A DNA stretch of 33,390 nucleotides from Acaryochloris sp. CRU_2_0 (GTDB lineage Bacteria; Cyanobacteriota; Cyanobacteriia; Thermosynechococcales; Thermosynechococcaceae): positions 1-33,390 of the forward strand of contig JAAUOM010000042.1 in the NCBI GenBank assembly GCA_012034865.1. The letters run 5' to 3'. The stretch's first letter is position 1; the number at the start of each line of letters is the position of its first letter. Position numbers and translations under genes: made by a program. This document shows, in pieces, positions 1 through 8,361 of the stretch. The notes beneath the pieces were generated by a model. The model had not been told where the DNA came from. It did no database searches and saw only the letters and a list, made by a program, of their open reading frames with translations.

Positions 1-286
1 GAAAATTATACAAGTTCCTCAAACAGTCTATCCCAGGCTTCGAGGACGAGGCGTTGGGTGTGTTACGCAGTAACGGCAGTTTTTGGGGTTCTATGGGGTG
101 GTGATGGAGCGTCATTAGCTGGGAAGACTTTAGGGTTTCTATGGCATAGGCTTTGCCGCTGGTGTCGCTGAATTCTACTTCAAAAACACCGGGTTCGTAT
201 TCTTCGACGATCGTGCCAACATTGCCTCGATAGAGTCCTAATTCTGGGAGGTCTTGTAAGAGAGCGACAATATCTAATAGTTTCAT
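1..286 (-). CDS. DUF4926 family small protein, open at the window edge
   Basis: The minus-strand frame starts with ATG at 286-284, preceded by AAGGATGG as ribosome binding site. The product begins MKLLDIVALLQDLPELGLYR and continues with GTIVEEYEPGVFEVEFSD, the usual pattern of DUF4926, a family of about 70 residues. Family similarity ends near residue 65. The frame then runs without a stop through the 32-bp repeat and off the window, so the native stop was probably lost at the insertion junction. DUF4926 genes are often paired with DUF6883 genes, as here (17 bp apart). The pair looks toxin-antitoxin-like, but this is inference and no biochemical role can be read from the sequence. Confidence 0.75.
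   Translation of the reverse strand, partial: MKLLDIVALLQDLPELGLYRGNVGTIVEEYEPGVFEVEFSDTSGKAYAIETLKSSQLMTLHHHPIEPQKLPLLRNTPNASSSKPGIDCLRNLYNF
6..59 (-). pseudogene. orphan duplicate of the methyltransferase 3' end
   Basis: Read on the minus strand in the methyltransferase frame, this segment gives TQRLVLEAWDRLFEELV followed by TAA at 8-6. The first ten residues equal the end of the large methyltransferase gene that stops at 648. That gene then ends DTLGF, while this copy continues DRLFEELV. I infer this is the original C-terminus, separated from its gene by insertion of the DUF6883/DUF4926 cassette. Confidence 0.75.
29..60. repeat. 32-bp direct repeat, copy A
   Basis: This is a perfect copy of bases 662-693, beginning TATCCCAGGCTTCGAGG. 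The flanking bases differ on both sides (C versus G before, T versus C after), so the identity is exactly 32 bp. The two copies bound the DUF6883/DUF4926 pair and coincide with the end of the methyltransferase coding sequence. Confidence 0.95.
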
Positions 287-302
287 TATTTTCCATCCTT
301 TT

Positions 303-635
303 CTAGAGAACATAGCAGGTTACTAAACGGGGAAACTCCTCATCAAATCTGACTATCCAAACACTATGAACGATGGCTGTTTTATTTTGATAGGTCATGG
401 GAAAGTCAATGATATATTTCTAACCGTATTGATTGCTTTTGCCTGGGACTGCATCATGGCTTTCTACCGCTTGAATCGGAGTACTCTTGAGTTCTTCTAG
501 GTTATCAACGGTGATGTTTAGGGCTGACTTGAAGACACGGGCTTTATGTTGCCCATCATCGTGATTGAAGTTAAGGCAGTAGCCTGCCAATTTATTGGTG
601 TCAATGTAGGCTCTCTGGGGATTGGGCAGCTTCAT
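303..635 (-). pseudogene. DUF6883 family protein with an in-frame amber stop
   Basis: The gene starts at ATG 635 (MKLPNPQRAYIDTNKLAGYC) and contains GQHKARVFKSALNITVDN, typical of the DUF6883 family. After NQYG there is a TAG at 422-420. The same frame then continues KYIIDFPMTYQNKTAIVHSV and ends RLVTCYVL at the TAG at 305-303. The total of 110 codons matches the usual length of the family. One base change (CAG or AAG to TAG) explains the break. The gene precedes DUF4926 on the same strand, probably as a two-gene operon. The function is unknown to me. The first 71 residues alone could be made, but they lack the conserved C-terminal half. Confidence 0.8.
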
Positions 636-661
636 TGAGATGCCTCTCTAAAAACCTAGTG

Positions 662-693
662 TATCCCAGGCTTCGAGGACGAGGCGTTGGGTG
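662..693. repeat. 32-bp direct repeat, copy B
   Basis: This is the second copy of the repeat at 29-60, lying inside the last codons of the large methyltransferase gene. Recombination between the copies would remove about 633 bp and restore the ending DRLFEELV to the methyltransferase. Confidence 0.95.
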
Positions 694-3030
694 CGGTATT
701 CGCCGAATTGTTTCATTTCATTATTTTTGAGGACTCGGAAGGTTTCGCTGGGGAAGTCGGGGCCATAAATGTCGGCGGGGTCGAGGATGTAGCGGAGTTC
801 GTCGCGGGTGAGGCCGTAGAGGTGGGCGTAGTAGGCATCGAGTTCGGCACGAAGCAGGGCACGGCGTTCTGGGTTCCAGATGAAGGGTTCGCCGTCGTAG
901 CCCATGTCTTGGGCGAAGGGTTGCATGTCCCAGGCGGTGTAGGTGAGTTCGAGGACGCGAGGGGCGATGAAGTCGATGTCGGTTTGGCTGTAGAATTCTG
1001 GAGCCAGAACGGGGAGTTGTCTCAATACTGTAAAAGTTATGTGAGTTCCACCCAATTTCTGTCTTGTGATGAAGTCGAATATCAAAGAGTTGACGTTTCC
1101 TAAAAAGCAGTTGAATGCATTTTGATAGTTTGCCTCAAAGTGTATGAGTGGTGCAGTGTGCCCAACTCCCACACGAGGCAAAATGCTGAAAATAGCTGTC
1201 CGCTCGTCGGTTGAACGACAAATATCGCGGAAGGCAATGAGCCAATTCTTTTTCCACTTATGGGCGAGACGATTTTCGACCTCCGATCGCCCAACCCAAT
1301 AGCGCGGCACGGGCAGGCAGTTGGGGTCTTGCTTTTCGGCATCGGTCATATCGCGGGTGGAGCCATCGACGGTGTAGGTGGCCCAGCGATGGTCAAACTG
1401 ATGCAGCATCTTAGCTTCGTACAGCGGGACAGATCCCTCACTCGGTTCGGTGGCAAATAAGCCGCTGTCGTTGGACATGTGGAACATTGCAGAAAAGGAA
1501 ATTCCCCAAGGATTTTGTCCGGTGCGATCGTTTTCTAGGACGGGGACGCGCTGATAAATCTTTTGGGTCAGTTCAGCGTCAAAACGGGTGCGGAAAATGG
1601 GACAGGTTAAGGTGTTGGGGTTGATGAGGGCAATATTGTCAGGGGTAAGGTGAAACACCCGCGCTAGATTCTCAAGATACCGAACCTGGGTGGCAAAAAA
1701 GGAAAATTTTGATTTTTGAACTTGGCTGCCGCTAATACAGAGCAATGAAAACTTATAGCTGCGATGAACGGATGAAAAGAGCGCATCTCGGTTCTCAAAG
1801 TCATAGAGACTGGCGATCGCTCTTTTTGAATCAAATCTCCAAAAAACTTCTTGCAGGTGTCGTCAGTCGCGATCCCAGTCGGGACAATAATCCCAGCTCT
1901 GCCAACAGCACTGACAACATTGCGAACGGTTTCGGAAAACACAGCATAAGTGTTAATGTCTCCGGTCGCTGTAAGCAGAAAGCGATTAGACTCTCGAATA
2001 AATTTACCCTGAGCATCGGCATCATGCTTTGCTGTTTCCCATTCTGCGGCTAAGTTAGGGTCATTGGTCTTCAATTGCCAGATTAACGCTTCCCTTGCCG
2101 CCTTGTTAGCTGCACTAGCAATTTCTACATTTCTTGCGGCAAAAAATTCTTTTTCTTGTAGTTTGATCCGTTCCCACGGGGGATTCCCCAACACACAATC
2201 AAACCCACCCAGCCCAAATACCTCTGGGAACTCTAATGGCCAATGGAAAAATTGCTTTTCATCAGCCAGTCGATCTGCTGCATTCACAACCGCCTGCGTC
2301 GCCCAGTTTCCTTTTAGCAAATTCTCTAACACCCCCGAAGTCGGCAAAAGCTGTAAATGCTGCTCCGTCAACGGCATAAAAAACGCCGCCGTCCAAAGAT
2401 TACAGGCCGAACGATCTCGCAACCACGACTTCAAATGCCGACCGTGCTCATACTTCGCCTGCTTTTGTCGCACCGCTGCCGGGTCATCATCTTTCATCCC
2501 CTCAATCTCGCGCCATGCCTTCGCATATTCCTCGCGGTCTTCAAACGTTGACTCCAGCTCCAGGGAAAGTTGCCCTCGCTCGATATCCTTCAGAGCTTTT
2601 TTGTTCGACTTCTTCATCTGGGATGCAATGGCTTTATCATCCCCCGTCACCGCTGTATAAGCCCCATCAGGAATGCCTTCCTTCAAACAATCCAGATCCA
2701 ACACTCCCACCAACGAGTTACCACACTTGATCCGATGATCCAGAAAATTGAGCGATAGCCCCCGACATAACCCCTCCAGCCACAACGCCACCTTACAAAG
2801 GTCAACCGCCAACGGGTTCAAATCCACCCCATAAATACAGTGCTGAATTACATCCCGAATCGCCTGCCGCAACGGTTCCGACCCCGGTTGCGCCTCCCCT
2901 GTCCGCACCCGCGCCAATTCTTTGCCAATTCGTCGGGCTGCTGCCAGCAAAAAATGACCCGACCCGCAAGCCGGATCGCATATTTTGAGGGAGAGGAGGG
3001 CGGCTTCTTGGCGTTGTTGCAGGGAAAGTG

Positions 3031-3070
3031 GGGGATCGGGAGTGGGGAATCGGGAGTGGGAAGTCGGGAG
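3031..3070. repeat. G-rich heptad repeat arm, right of the S23 gene in transcription order
   Basis: The plus strand shows degenerate tandem copies of GGGAGTN/GGGAATC. The opposite flank at 3441-3486 carries the reverse complement of the same heptads. The S23 gene thus sits between imperfect inverted repeats that could pair in the transcript. Confidence 0.8.
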
Positions 3071-3075
3071 GTTGT

Positions 3076-3435
3076 TTATTGTTTGTTCTGCATTGCTCGG
3101 ATCAATGATCTCAGCATCTTGCCCACTGTCTGGCATTGTTGCAGCAGCGGTGAGGAGTTGGTGCTGGTCACCAGACTTACCCTGGTTGCCAGCAACAGAT
3201 GGGTTTCTAGTTCCTTCAGAGATCCCTGAGCGATCTTCAGAAATCGGATGTACTCCCCCCTGTTCTCTCGACCGTAACCTTCGGCGATGTTCGCTGGAAC
3301 CGATACTGCTGCCCTGCGGACTTGAGAGGTCATCCCGTACATCTCCTCCTTCGGAAACTCCTTCGTGACCTGGTAACACCTCTCCGCTAGCGTCATCGCC
3401 TCCTGCCAAACCCTCAGATCCTGATAAGATTCCAT
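3076..3435 (-). CDS. S23/IVP-type four-helix bundle protein nested in the methyltransferase gene
   Basis: From ATG 3435 the frame encodes MESYQDLRVWQEAM, then SQVRRAAVSVPANIAEGYGR and FLKIAQGSLKELETHLLLA, the hallmark of the 'four helix bundle' (S23, TIGR02436-like) family. At about 119 residues it is complete. The frame is also open upstream to 3477, but that extension only translates the flanking repeat, so 3435 is preferred. Homologues are known from intervening sequences inserted in bacterial 23S rRNA genes. Here the gene lies on the same strand as, but out of frame with, the methyltransferase, between its YYTP and DPACGSG motifs. The host frame stays open across it. Whether it is translated is unknown. 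Confidence 0.8.
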   Translation of the reverse strand: MESYQDLRVWQEAMTLAERCYQVTKEFPKEEMYGMTSQVRRAAVSVPANIAEGYGRENRGEYIRFLKIAQGSLKELETHLLLATRVSLVTSTNSSPLLQQCQTVGKMLRSLIRAMQNKQ

Positions 3436-3440
3436 CGCCA

Positions 3441-3486
3441 ACTCCCTGGCTCCCAACTCTCGACTCCCGACTCCCAATCTCCCGAA
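3441..3486. repeat. C-rich heptad repeat arm, left of the S23 gene in transcription order
   Basis: The plus strand reads CTCCC-type heptads (CTCGACTCCCGACTCCCAAT), the inverse of the arm at 3031-3070. The methyltransferase frame translates this arm as GSRESRVGSQ. Confidence 0.8.
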
Positions 3487-4123
3487 ACTCTTCCTCCGCC
3501 TCCCTCAACTTCTCCTCAATCACAGGCTCCAACGCACTTTTGATCAACTGCCCCACCAACTCCGGCGGCGTGTAATAGGAACCCGTCGTCTTGCGATCGC
3601 TCCCCGTCACCAACTGAAATTCCCAAATCCCCTCCCGCTGAACCACCTTGGGATGGAACTCCAGCAAACTCTCATAAACACTACCCAGCTCCTCAACATC
3701 CAACGCCCCATAATTCACCCGGCGTAATTGGCTCTTCTGCTCATAGAGCGACAACTGTCGCAAAGCCAACGTCAAATCATGATTATCGATCGCACAACCA
3801 TCCAAAATACCCAACGTAGAAGACCCAAACAAATCCCCATCCAATGGCGATAGCCCCAACAACTGACCGCGCCAATTTTCATCAAAAAGCTGAAACGTCA
3901 CCCGTAAACCCTGCCACAGATCTTGAAACCCTTCCCGCCTCCAACCACCATCTCGCTCCACTAGGGCACGTAACCGCTCAATACTGTAGTACTCCCGATA
4001 AATCCGCACCTTCTCCGGATCATCCGTAGAGAGCAGCAGATTGCGCGATTCCGCCACCATCAAAAATAACAGCCGATAGATCAGCATTAAGAGCTGCCTG
4101 TAATAGGCTTCCGGCGTAAGTGT

Positions 4124-4210
4124 TCCCTCACCCCCAGCCCCTCTCCCTGAGGGCGAGGGGAGAGTCTTGTCCCCCTTCTCCCTAGGGGAGAAGGGGTTAG
4201 GGAATGAGGG
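4124..4210. repeat. G/C-rich palindromic repeat inside the methyltransferase gene
   Basis: The stretch contains CCCTCACCCCCAGCCCCTC, then a palindromic core CCCTTCTCCC-TA-GGGGAGAAGGG. This resembles dispersed repeats seen in many cyanobacterial genomes. It is read in frame as a Pro/Gly/Ser-rich loop (SPREKGDKTLPSPSGRGAGG, residues 309-328). Its length keeps the frame. Confidence 0.7.
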
Positions 4211-4683
4211 CATCAATTTATCTCGAAGCCCCTGACTCTGGGGATGCTGCAAAAATCCCGTCCCCAAAATCTTTAGGGCAGATTCCACCCCGTCCCGCAG
4301 GCGATCGCGAACCCGTCCCCCTTGCTGCAAAGACTCCTGATGATAAAACTCCAGCAAACATTCGTCACAATCCTCCATCCCTTGAGGCAAGCGGGAGCGA
4401 TGAAACAGCCGATAGAACAGGCCAAACTCAGCAAAGTTTTCCCCCTCAAGAATCTGCTCCAAATCAAACTCGACATAGGTCAACCGCGTCATCAACGTCG
4501 AGTCCCGTAGTAACCGCCAACGCCGACCATTCGTCACCACCGACCAAAGATGCTCAGTCCGGTTCAGATACTCCTGCACCAGAGCATGGGCAGAGAGCCG
4601 GGGTGTTCCACTCGGAGGCCGCTGCTCTAACCGAACACGACACCCAATAATATGAATGGGTGGTTGTTTATAAATTTCGTTGA

Positions 4684-4767
4684 GATCGGGAGTCGAGAGT
4701 GGGGAGTCGGCAGTCGTCTTCCCCGATTCCCTACTCCCTATTCCCCATTCCCCTCTCCCCGCCCGAT
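4684..4767. repeat. heptad hairpin repeat inside the methyltransferase gene, no ORF in the loop
   Basis: The left arm is ATCGGGAGTCGAGAGTGGGG and the right arm carries the inverse CCGATTCCCTACTCCC. The same heptads flank the S23 gene at 3031-3486. It is read in frame as RGEWGIGSRESGKTTADSPL, residues 120-139. It looks like an empty form of the element that carries S23. Confidence 0.7.
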
Positions 4768-5109
4768 GGGAAATTGCATAAGTCTGCTCCTCCACAACCT
4801 CAGCTTTAGCCACATAAACAGGGTCATACCCTAAACTCCGCAGAAACGGTACCACCCACTGTTCTCGCGTCACGGTCGTTGCTGGGTCGTTTTCCGGCAG
4901 TCGGGATAAGGCTCTTTGGAATGCAGCCCAATAGGCTTTGGCATCGCCCCATGCGATCGCAATTTCATCCGCTAACTTGTCAGACTTGGCAAGGCCAAAA
5001 TCTTCTGGAGATTGTCCTTTGACCGCTCCAGTCAAGAGTTCTGTCGTCAAATCGGGCGCAATCAGATTGCCCTGGATATCAACCCCAATCGGCATATCGA
5101 CTGTCGTTT

Positions 5110-7980
5110 TCATTCTGCTGACCTCCGTTGACCGGGCTGAAGCACAAATAAACCCAGCACATCCATGGGCAACTGAGGCTTTACCCGCACCTGTCCCTCC
5201 TTCGTTAGATTGCGAACTCGTCGGTGGGATTGCGCCAACGATTGACCCCGTGCTTGGGCGATCGCCTCTAGCTCCTTCTCAAGGCTACCCAGACTGTCGA
5301 TCAGTTCTTCAATTTCCATCCGCTTTAAGGCAGGGGCAATATCCCCTACAGGTTCTGCCTTCTGAAGTAAATGCTGGGACTCGTCCGGTTCAAGCCAGAG
5401 TGGATTTGAGGGAGGGCCGGTAAAACCAGCCACAAAACATTCCTCAGCCAACAATGTCTCCACTCGCGGACTGCTCAGGAGATAACGCGACCTGAGCAAC
5501 AAAAGGGTTGTACGTTTCTCTACGGCATCAGTAATGGTAAAACCGCAACGAGCTGCGATGGTCTCTGACCGGCCATCGGCCATCGGGTTATGGAGATTCT
5601 CAAGCGTCTCCTCCAAAAGATAATGAGCCAAGCCCTCCACCAGCGAATGATTTCGCCCCACATACTCCACCCCTTCCGGTGCTGGTGTCGTAAAGGTGAT
5701 GGTTCGAGGTTGTGTCCCCAGACTGTTTTGCAGCGGTAACGGAATAGACGGCAGTAACCAACCCAGTTTTTTCTTTTGCAAAGAGGTGTTCAATCGACTG
5801 CACGCCGCCTTCACAAAGCGCTCTACATCGGCTTCGCTGCCTAGGATTTGATCCGACTCCACCAGCTCTTGCTCAACTTCATCGGGTTTAATCGCCCGTT
5901 GAGCAAATCGAGTCCGACTGACTTTTTCCCGCTCCACTGCGCGATCCCAATTCTGATGAACCCGATCGACCGCCGATTCCTCGTTATCCAGCAAATCCAA
6001 GAGCGAAAGTTGTTCAGCATCGGCTTTCCGGTCAAACAGCGACTTAAACACAGCCTCTGAAACCGTGGCGCTGTCCATGGGTACAGGCACTGTAATCCCC
6101 AAAGTCTTGTGAATTTCCACAGCTTTCCGAATCAAAACTTCTAAAACGGCACCATCAACCGGATTATCTTGCCCATAGAGCAAATAGCTTTTGACTAATG
6201 GTGCGGTTTGGCCATAGCGGTCAATTCTGCCCTCCCGTTGCTCTAACCGATTGGGATTCCAAGGCAGATCGTAATGAATCACCGCATTGAAGCACTCTTG
6301 CAGGTTTACCCCTTCACTGAGACAGTCCGTTGCCACTAAAATTCGCGCTGGATAGGTCGTCAATTCCTCCAAACGCACTTCTCGCTCATCCTCAGATAAC
6401 TCGCCTGTAATGGGAATGACTCGAATTTTGTTCCCCCGCTTTTTCTCAAATTTGCTTCGCAGTTCTTCCGCCACATAGTTGGCCGTTGCAATATAGCGAC
6501 ACCAGACGATTGGATTAAAACCTGCGTTGAGTAAGCCCTCAATGGTGGCGATCGCGGCCTGAAGTTTGACATCCTTTGCACCTTTAAGCTTAACCGCCGC
6601 CTGGATAAACCCTCGCAGTTTACGGCGATCGGAATCCTTATAGGTCTGTTGCCCTTGCTCAATGGCGATCGTGGGTTGAGCATCAATGGCCTGTTCTTGG
6701 TCTGTGGGATCGTAGGTGTAAGCCACCATCAAATCTTCATCAATCTCGATGGACGACTCCGTCTCAACATCAGTCTTAGTGACCTGCTTGCTGAGCGTTG
6801 CAATGGCAGCTTCAGGAGAAGACATCACACAACGAATCAAACCTAACGCAGCCCAATAACGTCCGCGCCGCTGAGCATGACTCATATCCTGAGTGGTGGT
6901 TTGAACCAGACCACGGGCAAAATTATAGACCTGCTCGAACAAATCTCGATAATCCTTAGACAGCTTATAAGGCTGTTCTTGCGGGTCACGTTCTGGGAAA
7001 GGGGTCTCATTCCCTAGCCATCGCTTCACATCAGCCCGTCGCCGCTGCACAAAGTGATTGGCCAGCTCAATTCGCTGCTCTTGACTCAGATGATTGATGT
7101 CCCAAGCCTCAAACCTGCGATCGAGCAAGCCAAGAATAGACAGAAATGACGCTTCAATTCCACTGTGGGGGGTCGCGCTCAGCAAAATAAGATGCTGAGT
7201 GTCTTTCTGGGCAATCTCCTGAATGAGTTGATGCCGCTGCTGTTGAGAAACGCTACGTCCTCCTGGTCGGGCACAGGTATGGGCTTCATCCACAATAACT
7301 AGGTCTGGGCAATGGGTCAGGAAGCTTGCTCGTCGGCGATCGGACTTAGCATAATCCAGACTGACGATGATATGGCGATAGTAACCAAAGACATGATGAT
7401 TGCCGCCGGTCAGACCTCGCTCTAATTTAGTAACCGTTCCAGAACGAATCACCACCGCATCAATATGAAATTTCTCCCGTAGCTCACGCTGCCACTGATC
7501 GCAGAGATGCGGTGGGCACAGCACGGCTAACCGCTTCACTTCGCCGCGATCCAGCATTTCCCGTGCGGTGAGGCCAGCTTCAATTGTCTTGCCAATCCCC
7601 ACATCGTCTGCAATGAGGAGGCGTATAGTCTCTAACCGTAGCGCCATCAGTAGCGGAACAACCTGGTAAGGCCGGGGGCGCACCGATAACCGACCTAACG
7701 ACCGAAATGGGCCAGCTCCACTCCGAAGGCTCAGTCGGGCCGCATCCATCAGAAGCTGAGCCGCCGTGTGATCTTGGACTGCTTCTGGCCGGGGCGCTGG
7801 AAATTGAGCCGATGCAATTGGCTCTAATTCAAGGGGCTGGTAAATGCCGCAAACTTGATCCTCGTTCCCACTAAGCGGACGCAGCCGAATGACCTCAGAA
7901 TTTTCTGAGGGTAATACAACCCATTGGCGATTACGACAGGTAACGACAGCACCAGGGGTGGGAAGAAAACTATTTGCCAT
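5110..7980 (-). CDS. SNF2-type helicase, DrmD-like
   Basis: This 956-residue protein is a superfamily 2 DNA helicase/translocase. Motif I is DDVGIGKT (about 125-132), motif II DEAH (231-234) and motif III SATPH (268-272). The second RecA lobe has VATDCLSEGVNLQ and QREGRIDRYGQ. The N-terminal part (RPRPYQVVPLLMALR) is the Q-motif region. The layout fits DrmD, the SNF2-like helicase of class 1 DISARM, whose partner DrmMI would be the methyltransferase just downstream. The stop overlaps the methyltransferase start as ATGA, so both are made from one transcript. The frame is intact and all core motifs are present. Other two-gene helicase/methyltransferase defence systems are possible, since drmA, drmB and drmC are not in the window. 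Confidence 0.82.
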   Translation of the reverse strand: MANSFLPTPGAVVTCRNRQWVVLPSENSEVIRLRPLSGNEDQVCGIYQPLELEPIASAQFPAPRPEAVQDHTAAQLLMDAARLSLRSGAGPFRSLGRLSVRPRPYQVVPLLMALRLETIRLLIADDVGIGKTIEAGLTAREMLDRGEVKRLAVLCPPHLCDQWQRELREKFHIDAVVIRSGTVTKLERGLTGGNHHVFGYYRHIIVSLDYAKSDRRRASFLTHCPDLVIVDEAHTCARPGGRSVSQQQRHQLIQEIAQKDTQHLILLSATPHSGIEASFLSILGLLDRRFEAWDINHLSQEQRIELANHFVQRRRADVKRWLGNETPFPERDPQEQPYKLSKDYRDLFEQVYNFARGLVQTTTQDMSHAQRRGRYWAALGLIRCVMSSPEAAIATLSKQVTKTDVETESSIEIDEDLMVAYTYDPTDQEQAIDAQPTIAIEQGQQTYKDSDRRKLRGFIQAAVKLKGAKDVKLQAAIATIEGLLNAGFNPIVWCRYIATANYVAEELRSKFEKKRGNKIRVIPITGELSEDEREVRLEELTTYPARILVATDCLSEGVNLQECFNAVIHYDLPWNPNRLEQREGRIDRYGQTAPLVKSYLLYGQDNPVDGAVLEVLIRKAVEIHKTLGITVPVPMDSATVSEAVFKSLFDRKADAEQLSLLDLLDNEESAVDRVHQNWDRAVEREKVSRTRFAQRAIKPDEVEQELVESDQILGSEADVERFVKAACSRLNTSLQKKKLGWLLPSIPLPLQNSLGTQPRTITFTTPAPEGVEYVGRNHSLVEGLAHYLLEETLENLHNPMADGRSETIAARCGFTITDAVEKRTTLLLLRSRYLLSSPRVETLLAEECFVAGFTGPPSNPLWLEPDESQHLLQKAEPVGDIAPALKRMEIEELIDSLGSLEKELEAIAQARGQSLAQSHRRVRNLTKEGQVRVKPQLPMDVLGLFVLQPGQRRSAE

Positions 7981-8361
7981 TCAGTCACTCAATCGGTAGA
8001 GAAAATTAAGGATACGTATGCCAAAAGACTACACTTTTAGGGATTATCAAAACAATTTCAGGATATAAACATGTGCAAACCTCCGTGCAGGTGTCTCAAA
8101 ACAGAGGAGCGATCTAGAGCCTGAAGGTGTCTTTTTTGGCTAATTAATCCCCAAAATCCCTCCCGTGCCGGGGTGGATCCAACATCCATTCGGGGGAAAC
8201 AGTAACAGTGCTGGCACGATCATACTCTTCACCAAGACCACAAACGCTGGGTCGAAACAAACAAGAAAAGCCCTAGTCTGGTCTTCAGCCTACAAAGTAT
8301 GGAAAATCTTGTGATGACTCCAATGAGTCCATAAATGAGCGTGAATAGTCGTTCTAATTCG
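7981..8361. other. intergenic stretch between repressor and helicase genes
   Basis: These 381 bp must hold the promoter of the helicase operon, since both neighbours are on the minus strand. I see no convincing gene. On the minus strand a frame ending at TAA 8146-8144 reads SVCGLGEEYDRASTVTVSPE and then WMLDPPRHGRDFGD. It has no clear start and may be the tail of a lost gene. Confidence 0.4.

Larger units (their letters stand above)
648..5113 (-). pseudogene. large N6-adenine DNA methyltransferase, DrmMI/Eco57I-like, one frameshift
   Basis: The product would methylate adenine in DNA, as in class 1 DISARM (DrmMI) or Eco57I-like restriction-modification enzymes. Visible motifs are YYTPPELV (residues 513-520), the AdoMet motif DPACGSGHFL (713-722) and the catalytic NPPW (977-980). 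The ATG at 5113 overlaps the helicase stop as ATGA, so translation is coupled. The frame breaks at the run of five A (plus-strand T at 1823-1827). Adding one base joins the 1,096-codon upstream part to the downstream part (LYDFENRDALFSS...) and gives 1,488 residues. The downstream part ends at 648 with DTLGF, an altered tail. Three stretches look like foreign insertions read in frame: about residues 115-145, 302-331 and 546-690. The last contains a complete S23 gene in another frame. As written, the gene should be inactive unless the frameshift is an error. Confidence 0.85.

Noticed and set aside
687-1103. Long plus-strand frame opposite the methyltransferase end
   Set aside because: It is antisense to well-supported coding sequence with conserved motifs and has skewed composition (Val/Gly/Glu-rich), typical of a shadow.
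2064-2660. 198-residue plus-strand frame inside the methyltransferase
   Set aside because: It is antisense to the NPPW region, shows no recognisable domain, and has no ribosome binding site.
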